Source: an uncultured Selenomonas sp.
GTDB lineage: Bacteria; Bacillota; Negativicutes; Selenomonadales; Selenomonadaceae
DNA length: 34,289 nucleotides
Direction of reading: 5' to 3'
Assembly (NCBI GenBank): GCA_905234515.1
Contig: CAJOIN010000009.1
Coordinates: forward strand, 1-34,289
The notes under the pieces are model-generated. The model worked only from the letters and a program-made list of their open reading frames with translations. It did no database searches and was not told the DNA's origin. The position numbers and the translations under genes were made by a program. The first letter of the stretch is position 1; the number at the start of each line of letters is the position of its first letter. Of the stretch, positions 1 through 8,514 are shown one piece after another.

Positions 1-93
1 GCGGCTGGGATTGCTTGAAACGGGACTGCCTCCCTTGGCCGCCTTGGCGGATTTTCTTTTGCCGGTCCGTGTGCCGTTAGTCTTCTTAGCCAA
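1..93 (-). CDS. N-terminus of an unidentified basic protein (cut by window edge)
   Basis: Only the first 31 codons lie in the window; the gene continues beyond position 1. A TTG start at 93 is preceded by GAGGTGAT at good spacing. The overlapping ATG in another frame sits too close to that SD and gives a less plausible proline- and arginine-rich peptide. The TTG frame begins MAKKTNGTRTGKRKSAKAAK, a lysine-rich disordered tail. Such tails occur at the start of FtsK/SpoIIIE DNA translocases of related bacteria, but also in many other proteins, so no function is assigned. Confidence 0.5.
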   Translation of the reverse strand, partial: MAKKTNGTRTGKRKSAKAAKGGSPVSSNPSR

Positions 94-144
94 TCCATCA
101 CCTCATTTCCACAACTTGATGCGAAATTATTTGCAATGACCTCA

Positions 145-180
145 AAATAAATCCGCCCTTAAAAACTGCCAAGGGCGGAT
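145..180 (-). terminator. Rho-independent terminator after mtaD
   Basis: A perfect 10-bp stem, ATCCGCCCTT (151-160) with AAGGGCGGAT (171-180), encloses a 10-nt loop. On the minus strand it is followed by TTTATTTT. It lies 31 bp beyond the mtaD stop codon and separates mtaD from the gene at the window edge. Confidence 0.85.
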
Positions 181-210
181 AAAGGTAGTTTTATTCTATA
201 GGTCAATCAT

Positions 211-1488
211 TCATTTAGTCAACCTGTCAGCGCAACGCTGGGCCTCAAAGAGAATCCTCTCCTCGTCCAGGGTCTTGAGCTCCCCCTTCTCCATAAGCGC
301 CTTGCCTGCCACCATCACCATATCCACAGAAGATGAGCGGGCAGAGTAGGCCAACAATGATACAAGATTGTGACGAGGGCACCACATGGAGTTCTTCATA
401 TCAAAAAGAACGATATCAGCCAAGGCTCCTGGTGCCAATCTGCCAGCCTCTTTCAGCCCCACGGCCTGGGCACCATACTCTGTGCCCATCTTCACTGCCG
501 TCAGAGCGTCAACGGCCAACGGATCTAGGGTGTCCACCTTATGCAACAGGGCAACCAGCTGCACTTCCTCCAGCATGTCCAGATTGTTGTTGGAAGATGT
601 GCCATCTGTGCCCAAGGCCACGCAGATTTTTTCCTGAAGCAGGCGGGGAACAGGAGCCACACCACTAGCCAGCTTCATGTTGCTGCCTGGATTATGGGCT
701 ACACGAATATCATGCTTCTTGATGATTTCAATATCCTCATCATCCAGATGCACGCAGTGGGCAGCCAAAGTGCCATGTTCAAACAGACCGGTGGCTTCCA
801 CATGTGCGAAGGGACGCTTGCCATAATCATTCAGGCAGCCCTCCACCTCGCTCTGGGTCTCGGACATATGGATGTGGATTTCCGCCCGGCACTCTCCTGC
901 CGCCTGACTGACTTTCTTCAAATAATCCGGCGGACAAGTATAGGGAGCATGGGGGGCAAACATTACTGTCACCCTGCCTTCCCCGGCACCGTGATAATCC
1001 TTGTGCAAGGCGATATTTTCTGCCAGCTTCTCATTGGCATCAGGAGCCACGCCGATGAGGCCACGGGAAAGAACACCACGCAAGCCGGATGCTATAACAA
1101 CTTCTGCCACCTTGTCCATGCAAGGCCCATACATATCTGCAAAGGCTGTGGTGCCGGTGCGAATCATTTCCAAGGCTGCCAGCATGGCTCCCCAGTAGAT
1201 ATCATCAGCGTTCATCTTTGCTTCCACGGGCCAGATTTTCTGATTCAGCCAGTCCATGAGCACCATGTCATCAGCATAGCTTCTGAGCAGGGTCATGGAA
1301 GCATGGGTATGGGCGTTTACCAAACCGGGAATGGCCAGGTGGTTACTGCCCTCGATGATTTTATCCGGCTGGAAGTCCGCTGGTACCTCCCCCACCGCCT
1401 TGATGCGGTCGCCCGCAATCATGATATTGGTGACAGGAGTAGTCCCGTCAGGCAGAAGGGCATTTACGTTCTTAATCAAAGTTTTCAA
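211..1488 (-). CDS. mtaD: 5-methylthioadenosine/S-adenosylhomocysteine deaminase
   Basis: This is an amidohydrolase-superfamily metal enzyme that deaminates MTA and SAH to the inosyl forms. The 425-aa length is normal for MtaD. The metal-binding HTHASM motif lies near residue 60, followed by LLRSYADDM and MDWL, which are typical of MtaD/TrzN-like deaminases. Later metal or catalytic elements are HIHMSET, AAHCVHLDD, AHNPGSN and GTDGTSSNN. The start is TTG at 1488 behind GGGAGGAAACTGC; the track shows it as Met. It follows ahcY by 17 bp, so the two are probably cotranscribed and both act on SAH. Guanine or other deaminases of the superfamily are less likely because of these signatures. Confidence 0.93.
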   Translation of the reverse strand: MKTLIKNVNALLPDGTTPVTNIMIAGDRIKAVGEVPADFQPDKIIEGSNHLAIPGLVNAHTHASMTLLRSYADDMVLMDWLNQKIWPVEAKMNADDIYWGAMLAALEMIRTGTTAFADMYGPCMDKVAEVVIASGLRGVLSRGLIGVAPDANEKLAENIALHKDYHGAGEGRVTVMFAPHAPYTCPPDYLKKVSQAAGECRAEIHIHMSETQSEVEGCLNDYGKRPFAHVEATGLFEHGTLAAHCVHLDDEDIEIIKKHDIRVAHNPGSNMKLASGVAPVPRLLQEKICVALGTDGTSSNNNLDMLEEVQLVALLHKVDTLDPLAVDALTAVKMGTEYGAQAVGLKEAGRLAPGALADIVLFDMKNSMWCPRHNLVSLLAYSARSSSVDMVMVAGKALMEKGELKTLDEERILFEAQRCADRLTK

Positions 1489-1505
1489 AGCAGTTTCCTC
1501 CCACT

Positions 1506-2747
1506 TCAGGCCATGTTGAGATAAGCCTGCTGCTCCGGCGTCAGTTTGTCAATCTCCACGCCCAAAGACTTCAGTTTAATTTCCGCAATGCGCTGGTTGA
1601 TGGTATCCGGCATGAGATGCACGGCCTTCTCCATTTCCTTGCCATGTTCCAACAGATGCAGAGCAGAGAAGAACTGCACACCGAAGGAAAGATCCATGAT
1701 TTCTGCCGGATGTCCGTCACCTGCAGCCAGGTTCACCAAGCGGCCTTCTGCCAGCAGGTAAATCTTGCGGCCATCTTCCTGGAGGAATTCTTCGATATTG
1801 TTCCGCACTTTCTTCCTGGACTTGGACAAAGCTTCCAACTCAGGAATATTGATTTCCACATCGAAGTGGCCGGAATTAGCCAGCATGGCGCCATCCTTCA
1901 TGACCTTGAAGTGACGGTCACGGATTACGTCCTTATCCCCAGTAAGGGTCAGGAAAATATCGCCTTCCTTGGCGGCCTCGTCCATAGTCATGACACGGAA
2001 GCCGTCGAACACAGCCTCGATGGCCTTGATGGGGTCAACTTCCGTGATGATGACATTGGCACCCAGACCACGGGCACGCATAGCACCGCCCTTGCCACAC
2101 CAACCATAACCGGCAATAACCACAGTCTTGCCCGCAATCACCAGATTAGTGGTGCGCATGATGCCGTCCCAGGTAGACTGACCGGTGCCATATCGGTTAT
2201 CAAAGAGATACTTGCAGTAAGCATCATTGGCGGCAATCATGGGAAATTCCAGCTTACCTTTGTCTGCCAGAGCCCGCAGGCGGTGTACACCGGTAGTGGT
2301 TTCTTCGGAGCCGCCGATAATGCCCGTCAGCAGCTCACGGCGCTTGGTGTGAAGCATGTGCACCAAATCGCCGCCGTCATCAATGACAATATCCGGCTTG
2401 ATATCCAAAGCCTTATTGATAAAGGTATCATACTCTTCCTCGGTGCAGCCATGCCAGGCAAAAACATGGACCCCATCCTCAACCAGGGCTGCTGCCACAT
2501 CATCCTGAGTGGAAAGGGGATTGCTGCCGGTAATGGCCACTTCTGCCCCGGCATGATGGAATATTTCCGCCATATAAGCTGTCTTGGCTTCCAGATGCAG
2601 GGTAATAACCATCTTCTTGCCAGCAAAAGGCTTGGACTTGGAAAATTCCTCATCCACTGCTGCCATCACAGGCATAAAGTTCTTTACCCATTCAATCTTG
2701 TCATGGCCGGACGGTGCCAGTTTAATATCACGAATCATTGATTCCAT
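1506..2747 (-). CDS. ahcY: adenosylhomocysteinase (S-adenosylhomocysteine hydrolase)
   Basis: The enzyme reversibly cleaves S-adenosylhomocysteine to adenosine and homocysteine with bound NAD, which relieves inhibition of methyltransferases. The substrate-domain motif HLEAKTAYMAE is near residue 52. GNDAYCKYLFDNRYGTGQS-like sequence (here AANDAYCKYLFDNRYGTGQS) is near 173, and the NAD-binding loop GYGWCGKGGAMRARGLGA is near 218. At 413 aa it is the short form, ending LTPEQQAYLNMA rather than with the KPxxYRY tail of longer bacterial and eukaryotic enzymes. The ATG at 2747 has GGAGGG at proper spacing. It is first in an ahcY-mtaD transcript. Confidence 0.95.
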   Translation of the reverse strand: MESMIRDIKLAPSGHDKIEWVKNFMPVMAAVDEEFSKSKPFAGKKMVITLHLEAKTAYMAEIFHHAGAEVAITGSNPLSTQDDVAAALVEDGVHVFAWHGCTEEEYDTFINKALDIKPDIVIDDGGDLVHMLHTKRRELLTGIIGGSEETTTGVHRLRALADKGKLEFPMIAANDAYCKYLFDNRYGTGQSTWDGIMRTTNLVIAGKTVVIAGYGWCGKGGAMRARGLGANVIITEVDPIKAIEAVFDGFRVMTMDEAAKEGDIFLTLTGDKDVIRDRHFKVMKDGAMLANSGHFDVEINIPELEALSKSRKKVRNNIEEFLQEDGRKIYLLAEGRLVNLAAGDGHPAEIMDLSFGVQFFSALHLLEHGKEMEKAVHLMPDTINQRIAEIKLKSLGVEIDKLTPEQQAYLNMA

Positions 2748-2782
2748 TTTATAGCCCTCCTTCAGAACTGTACGCTATGTCA

Positions 2783-2812
2783 ATTCTAACACAAAAGTCC
2801 CTGCCATGTCAC
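2783..2812 (-). promoter_or_regulatory. Putative ahcY promoter
   Basis: On the minus strand GTGACA (2812-2807), an 18-bp spacer and TAGAAT (2788-2783) are seen, and TGT precedes the -10 as in an extended -10 element. The -35 lies inside the hairpin loop of the upstream scpB terminator. The predicted leader of ahcY would be about 30 nt, leaving no room for a riboswitch. Confidence 0.45.
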
Positions 2813-2820
2813 GGCAGGGA
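2793..2820 (-). terminator. Terminator after scpB
   Basis: An 8-bp stem, TCCCTGCC (2798-2805) with GGCAGGGA (2813-2820), has a 7-nt loop and is followed on the minus strand by CTTTTGTG. It lies immediately after the scpB stop. The U-tract is short, so it may be leaky. Confidence 0.65.
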
Positions 2821-2824
2821 GCAA

Positions 2825-3433
2825 TCATTCATCATTTTCTTCCGATTCCTGCAACAAGCTGGAATCCCCCAGTTCTCCCAAAAGTTCCAGCTGCTCATCA
2901 TCCATGCCCACAGCCGCCTCCCTGTCACTGGGCAGACTTGGCAGGTCTTCCAGAGAATTAAGGCCAAAACTTCTAAGAAATGTATCCGTGGTGCCATAGA
3001 GGATGGGCCTGCCCAGCACCTGCTTGCGTCCTACTTCGGAAATAAGTTCCAACTCCAGCAGTTTGGCCAAAGCACGTTCGATGCGAACCCCACGAATATG
3101 CTCGATTTCCTGTTTGGTAATGGGCTGCTTGAAGGCGATGATGGAAAGGGTCTCCATGGTGGGGGCAGAGATTTTTCTGTCCACCACCTGGGACAGGCGC
3201 TCCACCACAGAATAGAGCTCCGGCCTGGTAGCAAGCTGCAATCCCCCGGCTACTCGTCGTATAGTCAAGCCGCTTTGGCGTTCATCCAGCTCTGCCTGCA
3301 AGCGGGTAACCAAATTCTGAGCAGTAAGGAGGTCTGTCTGCAAAATTCCAGCCAGGTCTTCCATACCCATGGGGTCACCGGCAGCAAAGAGTACTGCCTC
3401 CAAAACCGCTGTAGTTGGAGCTGTCTCACTCAT
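2825..3433 (-). CDS. scpB: Segregation and condensation protein B
   Basis: ScpB is the winged-helix (kite) subunit of the SMC-ScpA-ScpB condensin complex, which organises and segregates the chromosome. The sequence AVLFAAGDPMGMEDLAGIL near the N-terminus, PTMETLSIIAFKQPITKQEIEHIRG in the middle and FGLNSLEDLP near the C-terminus are family hallmarks. The track start (3475) is too far upstream. GGAGGAAGATG precedes ATG 3433, giving MSETAPTT and 202 aa, the usual length. The start overlaps the end of scpA by 8 nt, implying translational coupling and balanced synthesis of the two partners. The acidic C-terminal tail is common in this family. Confidence 0.94.
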   Translation of the reverse strand: MSETAPTTAVLEAVLFAAGDPMGMEDLAGILQTDLLTAQNLVTRLQAELDERQSGLTIRRVAGGLQLATRPELYSVVERLSQVVDRKISAPTMETLSIIAFKQPITKQEIEHIRGVRIERALAKLLELELISEVGRKQVLGRPILYGTTDTFLRSFGLNSLEDLPSLPSDREAAVGMDDEQLELLGELGDSSLLQESEENDE

Positions 3434-4169
3434 CATCTTCCTCCATATCACCAATACAAATGTAAATATCCGCAAAAAGCCTCTGTTGTTTTACAACCAC
3501 AGCTTTTAATTTCATCAGTTCCAACAGGGCCAAAAAAGTAACAATCAGCTCGTTGCGATGCCCTGAGGGAAAAGCTTCTGCAAAGAGAATACGCCCCCCA
3601 CTGCGGGACAGCATCTCCAACAAATACTGCATTTTATCCTGTATGTTATAGCTTTCCGGCTCCACCAGCACCTTGGGAATGGTGATTTCTTCCTTGATGG
3701 TAAGTACCGTCTGAAAAGCTTCCATCAGACTAGAAATTGAAAGATTTTCAGGGGGCAGATGATGCACAGGAATGGGCAGCGGCTCCCGGGCCACATATTT
3801 TTCGTAGGTGCCTGCTCTCTCCCCCAGTACCACACTGACCTGCTTGAATTTGCGGTATTCCAAGATACGCCTGACCAGTTCCAGCCGTGGATCCTCTTCC
3901 TCATCCACAGGGGCGGAGGATTTAGGCAGCATCATGCGGGATTTAATCTGAAGCAATGTTGCCGCCATGACCAGAAAGGAGCTGGCTATATCGATATTGA
4001 ATTCCCGAAACTGCTGCAGATAAGCCATATACTGCTCTGTAAGCTGGGCTATAGGAATATCGTATATGTCTATCTTGTTTTTATCAATCAGGTGCATCAG
4101 AAGGTCCATTGGACCTTCAAATGCTTCCAAATGGACCGTATACCCCTGATTGTTTTCCTTCCCCCCCAT
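3426..4169 (-). CDS. scpA: Segregation and condensation protein A
   Basis: ScpA is the kleisin subunit that bridges SMC heads and binds ScpB. The N-terminal signature is LEAFEGPMDLLMHLIDKNKIDIYDIPIAQ (about residues 14-42), followed by the helical FLVMAATLLQIKSRMMLP stretch. A winged-helix C-terminus holds IVTFLALLELMKLK. The track extends the ORF to 4256, but that adds an unrelated cysteine-rich stretch lying within the upstream peptidase gene. ATG 4169, sharing one base with the peptidase stop (TGATG), gives 247 aa as expected. No good SD stands before it, so translation is probably coupled to the upstream gene. Confidence 0.93.
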   Translation of the reverse strand: MGGKENNQGYTVHLEAFEGPMDLLMHLIDKNKIDIYDIPIAQLTEQYMAYLQQFREFNIDIASSFLVMAATLLQIKSRMMLPKSSAPVDEEEDPRLELVRRILEYRKFKQVSVVLGERAGTYEKYVAREPLPIPVHHLPPENLSISSLMEAFQTVLTIKEEITIPKVLVEPESYNIQDKMQYLLEMLSRSGGRILFAEAFPSGHRNELIVTFLALLELMKLKAVVVKQQRLFADIYICIGDMEEDDE

Positions 4170-4795
4170 CAAAAGAAAGGAGAAAGCACAGCTACAAAAA
4201 TATCCCAAATAATGCGCTGTGCTGGCACAAAGATAAGATGCAGGATAGGCGTCCAAATAAGAACAATGAGAATAAGAAAGCTGTAGCGTTCCAACTGGAC
4301 AAACTTATAGGCCAAATCTGGCGGCAGCAAGTATTTCAATATATGGGAGCCATCCAGGGGAGGCAGGGGAATCATGTTGAAGATAGCAAAATTTATGTTG
4401 TAGATGACAATCAGCTGGAAGACCATGGTCACCCCTGTAGAATGCCCATATCCCATCTTAAGCAGCAGCAACCAGACTACTAATGCCACAAAAGCCGTAA
4501 TGAGATTGGCGGCAGGCCCCGCCAAGGAAACCAGAATGTCCCCCTTCTTGGGGTCCCTGAAATTGCGTGGATTTATCATGACGGGCTTGGCCCAGCCAAA
4601 TCTCACCAAAAACAACATCAAAAGCCCTATGGGGTCTATATGGGCAGTGGGATTAAGGGTGAGCCTCCCCATCATCTTGGGGGTAAAATCCCCCATAGCC
4701 ACCGCTACCCGGGCATGGGCATACTCGTGTATAACCAGGGCTATGATAAGTCCCGGCAAACCGGCCACTATTGACTGCCAGCTAATATCAAACAT
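4169..4795 (-). CDS. Site-2 protease family (M50) membrane metallopeptidase
   Basis: This is a small multi-pass M50 zinc peptidase of the YwhC/FPR group. HEYAH near residue 23 provides the zinc ligands and catalytic glutamate inside the first membrane helix. The third ligand motif is NMIPLPPLDGSH near residue 140. At 208 aa with five or six hydrophobic segments and no PDZ domain, it is the minimal form. Neighbours in many Firmicutes are scpA and scpB, as here, but its substrate is unknown. GGGAGGAAACACTGT precedes the ATG. It is too short and lacks the PDZ domain expected of RseP/RasP. Confidence 0.9.
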   Translation of the reverse strand: MFDISWQSIVAGLPGLIIALVIHEYAHARVAVAMGDFTPKMMGRLTLNPTAHIDPIGLLMLFLVRFGWAKPVMINPRNFRDPKKGDILVSLAGPAANLITAFVALVVWLLLLKMGYGHSTGVTMVFQLIVIYNINFAIFNMIPLPPLDGSHILKYLLPPDLAYKFVQLERYSFLILIVLIWTPILHLIFVPAQRIIWDIFVAVLSPFF

Positions 4796-4826
4796 ACAGT
4801 GTTTCCTCCCAGTTATCTAGTTATTA

Positions 4827-5363
4827 TTACCTTCCAGCCAGCATAAGGATGGAAACCACAGACTTTGCGTCGATAATTTTTCCGTCCCATACCATCTGTA
4901 CAGCCTCCTTAAGAGGCACCTTCAACACATTGATGAATTCATCCTCATCAGTGTGCTGTCTACCGGCATGGAGGCCTGTTGCCACGTAAAGGTGTATGTA
5001 CTCATTGGAGAACCCCACCGTGGTAGCAATGGTAGTAAGTTTTTCTATCTTATCTGCCGTATAGCCCGTTTCCTCAGAAAGTTCTCTGGTAGCACAGACA
5101 AGGGGATCCTCATCAGGAGCATCCAGCTTCCCTGCAGGCACCTCCAAAGTAATCTGTCCCACAGGGTAACGATACTGCTTTACTAAAATTACTGAGCCAT
5201 CCTCCGTCAAGGGAATCACAGAAGATGCCCCAGGATGCTTAATCCATTCTCTAGTAGCAGTCTTGCCATTAGGAAGCTTTACCGTATCACGGCAAACATG
5301 CAGCAAAGTACCCTCAAATATGCTTTCTGAATCAATACCTGTTTCAATCAATGCTTCATCCAC
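4827..5363 (-). CDS. Nudix hydrolase, probable ADP-ribose pyrophosphatase
   Basis: The protein resembles NudF/YqkG-type enzymes that hydrolyse ADP-ribose to AMP and ribose-5-phosphate. The ADPRase features VKQYRYPVGQITLEVPAGKLD precede a Nudix box ending ATRELSEETGY (about residues 90-100), which carries the metal-binding REL.EE core. The spacing between the box glycine and REL is one residue longer than the textbook GX5EX7RE. At 178 aa it matches the family. The start is GTG at 5363 behind AAAGGAGAGG; the nearby ATG at 5359 is out of frame. It stands between recN and the M50 peptidase gene. Confidence 0.88.
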   Translation of the reverse strand: MDEALIETGIDSESIFEGTLLHVCRDTVKLPNGKTATREWIKHPGASSVIPLTEDGSVILVKQYRYPVGQITLEVPAGKLDAPDEDPLVCATRELSEETGYTADKIEKLTTIATTVGFSNEYIHLYVATGLHAGRQHTDEDEFINVLKVPLKEAVQMVWDGKIIDAKSVVSILMLAGR

Positions 5364-5418
5364 GGTGATCCTCTCCTTTTAGGCTGTATGCTGTAAATAT
5401 AATAGCCGACAGAAGTAT

Positions 5419-7128
5419 TCATGCACTGGCCATCTGCTGCTTTTTAACCTGTGCATGGCTTACCATTTCCCTGGCGTTGTCAAGGGAAGCAGTGGTAAGC
5501 TCTGCCCCTGAGGCCATACGGGCAATCTCTCTGATGCGTTCATGCTCTGACAGGCAATGCACCTGGGTAACTGTTGATTCCCCCACAGAGCTTTTGGCTA
5601 TATAAAGATGCTGGTCTGCCATGCAGGCAATCTGGGGCAAATGGGTTATGCAAAGAACCTGTTTGAACTTTGCCACTAAAGCGATACGCTCCGCCACCAT
5701 CTGGGCGGTACGTCCGCCAATACCAGTATCGATCTCGTCAAAAACCATACTGCCCACGGCCTGTTCCCTTGAGGCGGCCACAGCCTTAATGGCCAGAGCG
5801 ATTCGCGAAAGCTCGCCGCCCGAAGCTACCTTTTGCAAAGGCTTCGCCTCTTCACCTGGGTTAGCCGAGAAAAACATAGCAACCATATCAGCCCCGGAGG
5901 AAGAAAACTTTCCTGAAGGCTCTACCTTAATGCTGAACCTGGCCTTGGGCATTCCCAAGGATAAAAGCTGCTGGCCAATGGCCGCAGACAATTCTCCTGC
6001 TGTTTTCTGACGCTGCCTGGTAAGCTTGGCAGCCTGTTTTTCCATCTCCTGATGAAGCCGTGCCAGCTCTTTCTTCAAAGCTTCCATATCGTCATCGTAG
6101 TTTTCTATTTGAAGGAGTTCTTTCTGGACCTTCTGCTGATGCTCCAAAACATCGGCCACCGTGGCACCATATTTCTTGCAAAGACGATAAATAACATCCA
6201 TACGGGACTGCAGCTTATCCAACTTAGCTGGGCTGAAATCCATGGCTTCCCCATAATCCCGCAGCTCATAAGCAGCTTCCTGCAAAGAGATTACCGCCTC
6301 ATCTACAATGCTCTGGGCATTAGCCAGGCTGTCATCATAACGGCTAACATCCGCCAAATGTTTCTTGACCATAGACAAGGCGGCATTGATGCCCAAACCG
6401 GATTTGCCGCCTCCTTCGAAGAGCCCATAGGCCTCTTCCACATGACTGGCAATTTTCTCAGCATGGGAGAGCTTTCTTATTTCATTGTCCAGCTCCTCAT
6501 CCTCGCCTTCCCTAAGCTGGGCTTCGCTGATTTCTTTATCCTGCCAGCGAAGCATATCGAGCCGCTGGGCATAGTCGCGGGCAGCAGCTTCTTTATCAGT
6601 GCATTCCTGCTGGCATTGATGCCAAGCTTCATAGGCCTTATGATAATCAACCAGGGCAGCCTGCAGTTCCGGCTGAAATCCATCCAACAGGCTGAATTGG
6701 TTTGCCTCTTTCATCAGGGCAAGGTTTTCATTCTGGCCATGTATATCCACCAAAAAACTCCCCAGCTGTTTCAGCACAGTTAGCGTGATATGGCAGCCAT
6801 TTACCAGCACCATGCTACGCCCCCCACGGGTAAGCTGGCGTGTAATGATAACCTGACCCTCACTGTCATCTATGGCCTGGGCGGACAGAAATTCATGCAG
6901 CGTCTCCGGAATATCTGCAAAAGAAAAAACTGCTTCAATGCGCAGCCAGTCACAACCTGTACGTATCATATCAGCTGATACACGGTGCCCAAGGATAGCT
7001 CCCAGGGCATCTATTAAAATGGACTTGCCAGCCCCTGTCTCCCCTGTCAGGATATTAAGCCCCGTTCCAAACTCTACCTGAACGTTCTCCAGCAAAGCAA
7101 AGTTCCAAACCGTCAATGTTTTCAGCAT
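5419..7128 (-). CDS. recN: DNA repair protein RecN
   Basis: RecN is an SMC-like ATPase recruited to DNA double-strand breaks. Walker A GETGAGKS is near residues 29-36, a long coiled-coil region occupies the middle, and the ABC signature ASGGELSRIALA is followed by Walker B MVFDEIDTGIGG near the C-terminus. The ORF track starts at 7137 (MQGMLKT). I prefer the second ATG at 7128 (MLKTLTVWNFALLENV) because homologues begin at that point. The SD AAAGGAG is 2 nt from the first ATG and 11 nt from the second, so the start is not certain. It follows argR by about two dozen bases, as in many Firmicutes. Confidence 0.95.
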   Translation of the reverse strand: MLKTLTVWNFALLENVQVEFGTGLNILTGETGAGKSILIDALGAILGHRVSADMIRTGCDWLRIEAVFSFADIPETLHEFLSAQAIDDSEGQVIITRQLTRGGRSMVLVNGCHITLTVLKQLGSFLVDIHGQNENLALMKEANQFSLLDGFQPELQAALVDYHKAYEAWHQCQQECTDKEAAARDYAQRLDMLRWQDKEISEAQLREGEDEELDNEIRKLSHAEKIASHVEEAYGLFEGGGKSGLGINAALSMVKKHLADVSRYDDSLANAQSIVDEAVISLQEAAYELRDYGEAMDFSPAKLDKLQSRMDVIYRLCKKYGATVADVLEHQQKVQKELLQIENYDDDMEALKKELARLHQEMEKQAAKLTRQRQKTAGELSAAIGQQLLSLGMPKARFSIKVEPSGKFSSSGADMVAMFFSANPGEEAKPLQKVASGGELSRIALAIKAVAASREQAVGSMVFDEIDTGIGGRTAQMVAERIALVAKFKQVLCITHLPQIACMADQHLYIAKSSVGESTVTQVHCLSEHERIREIARMASGAELTTASLDNAREMVSHAQVKKQQMASA

Positions 7129-7151
7129 GCCCTGCATATCTCCTTTAAATA

Positions 7152-7598
7152 TCAGATATTCTCCAGACGTTTGACAACCTCCGGCACTGCCTCCTTAGGC
7201 TTAATAACCACCAGTATATTGTCATCACCGGCAATGGTGCCAATGACTTCCGGCCACTGGGACTGATCCAAGGCTGCCGCAACTGTTCCTGCACTGCCAG
7301 GCAAAGTCTTCAGCACAATCAGGTTCTCGCTGAAATCAACACCTACCACATTATCCCTAAAAAGACGTACCATGCGGTCCTTGTTAAAGAACCTGCTCTC
7401 CTGCCGTGGCGATGCATAACGATAGCGTCCGTCTCCCGTAGGCACCTTTACCAGCATCAATTCCTTGATATCCCTGGAAACAGTAGCCTGGGTAACCTGT
7501 ATATGATTTTTCTTAAGAGCCTCAGCTAAATCCTCCTGAGTCTCAATTACCTGCTGCTCAATGATTTCCTTGATAAGTGCATGCCGCTTGCTTTTCAT
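7152..7598 (-). CDS. argR: Arginine repressor ArgR/AhrC
   Basis: ArgR is a hexameric, arginine-sensing DNA-binding protein that represses arginine synthesis and activates catabolism. The N-terminal winged helix includes ETQEDLAEALKK and QVTQATVSRDIKELMLVKV. The C-terminal oligomerisation and arginine-binding domain contains TLPGSAGTVAAALD and GTIAGDDNILVVI, with the arginine-contacting GDD. The 148-aa length is standard. ATG 7598 is preceded by AGGAGGGAAAGT. The argR-recN adjacency is conserved across Firmicutes. No arginine genes are in the window, so its targets lie elsewhere. Confidence 0.96.
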   Translation of the reverse strand: MKSKRHALIKEIIEQQVIETQEDLAEALKKNHIQVTQATVSRDIKELMLVKVPTGDGRYRYASPRQESRFFNKDRMVRLFRDNVVGVDFSENLIVLKTLPGSAGTVAAALDQSQWPEVIGTIAGDDNILVVIKPKEAVPEVVKRLENI

Positions 7599-7623
7599 AC
7601 TTTCCCTCCTAGCGACCTATATA

Positions 7624-8475
7624 TCAGGATTCCTTCCAAAGTTTGGTCCTAAGTATCTGGTAGTAATCCTTGTCCTCAAATTTAACAATGCTGGCTTTAA
7701 CCTCAGATTTGCGAACCATTACCTCATCACCTGGCAGCAGACGAAAACTTTCCTGACCATCAAAGGTCACCAGAATATCCTGATGCACTGCCGCAATCTG
7801 GATGGTTACCACATCATCTTCCCCAATGACCAGAGGACGCATATTGAAAGTGTGAGCACAAATAGGTGTGAGCAGCAAAGCAGGCACATTGGGGTTCATA
7901 ATGGGACCGCCTGCAGAAAGAGAATACGCTGTAGAACCAGTAGGTGAAGAAACTATTATGCCATCTGCCTTGTAATCAATCAAATGGACATTATTAATGC
8001 TAAGCCCAAGATGCAGCATGCGGGCCACACCGCCCTTGGTTATCACCACATCATTAATGGCATGGCCTAAAAACCTTTGCCCATCCTCACTTTCCACATA
8101 TCCGTCCAATAGCAGACGATGCTCAATGTGGTAATCATGCTCAAGAATACGCTGCAGCCGGGTTTCAAGCTCTCCCAATTCAATATCTGCCATAAAACCA
8201 AGAGTTCCAAGATTAATGCCACAAACCGGTACAGGACAATCCCCGTACCTCCTGCACACGCCTAGCAGCGTGCCATCTCCCCCAAGACTCAAAGCAATAT
8301 CAGCCTTTTCCTCTTCAATGTCAGGAACGCCATACTCTTCCAAACCGAAATACCTTGATTCATCTGTAGGCAACATAAGACGCACATTCTTATCCCTGTA
8401 AAAGGAAATAATTCGCTCCAGGACTTTTTCTGTCTCAGGTTTGTCAACATTTGGAAAGATAGCTATCCTTAGCAC
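7624..8475 (-). CDS. nadK: NAD kinase
   Basis: NadK phosphorylates NAD to NADP. The catalytic GGDGT motif (LSLGGDGTLLGVCRRYG) is near residue 68, the NE/D-type motif GHAINDVVI is near 137, and the glycine-rich SSPTGSTAYSLSAGGP lies near 175. All are diagnostic of the family. At 283 aa it is of normal bacterial size. The start is GTG at 8475 behind AGGAGCTGATTCC. The gene sits between tlyA and argR in a train that also supplies isoprenoid precursors; NADPH is used by that pathway, though the linkage may simply be ancestral. Confidence 0.95.
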   Translation of the reverse strand: MLRIAIFPNVDKPETEKVLERIISFYRDKNVRLMLPTDESRYFGLEEYGVPDIEEEKADIALSLGGDGTLLGVCRRYGDCPVPVCGINLGTLGFMADIELGELETRLQRILEHDYHIEHRLLLDGYVESEDGQRFLGHAINDVVITKGGVARMLHLGLSINNVHLIDYKADGIIVSSPTGSTAYSLSAGGPIMNPNVPALLLTPICAHTFNMRPLVIGEDDVVTIQIAAVHQDILVTFDGQESFRLLPGDEVMVRKSEVKASIVKFEDKDYYQILRTKLWKES

Positions 8476-8514
8476 GGAATCAGCTCCTATATCTAAGCAA
8501 CCTATGTTTCTCTG

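Noticed and set aside
2748-2800. Possible SAM or SAH riboswitch before ahcY
   Set aside because: The likely leader is only about 30 nt and shows no conserved riboswitch core.
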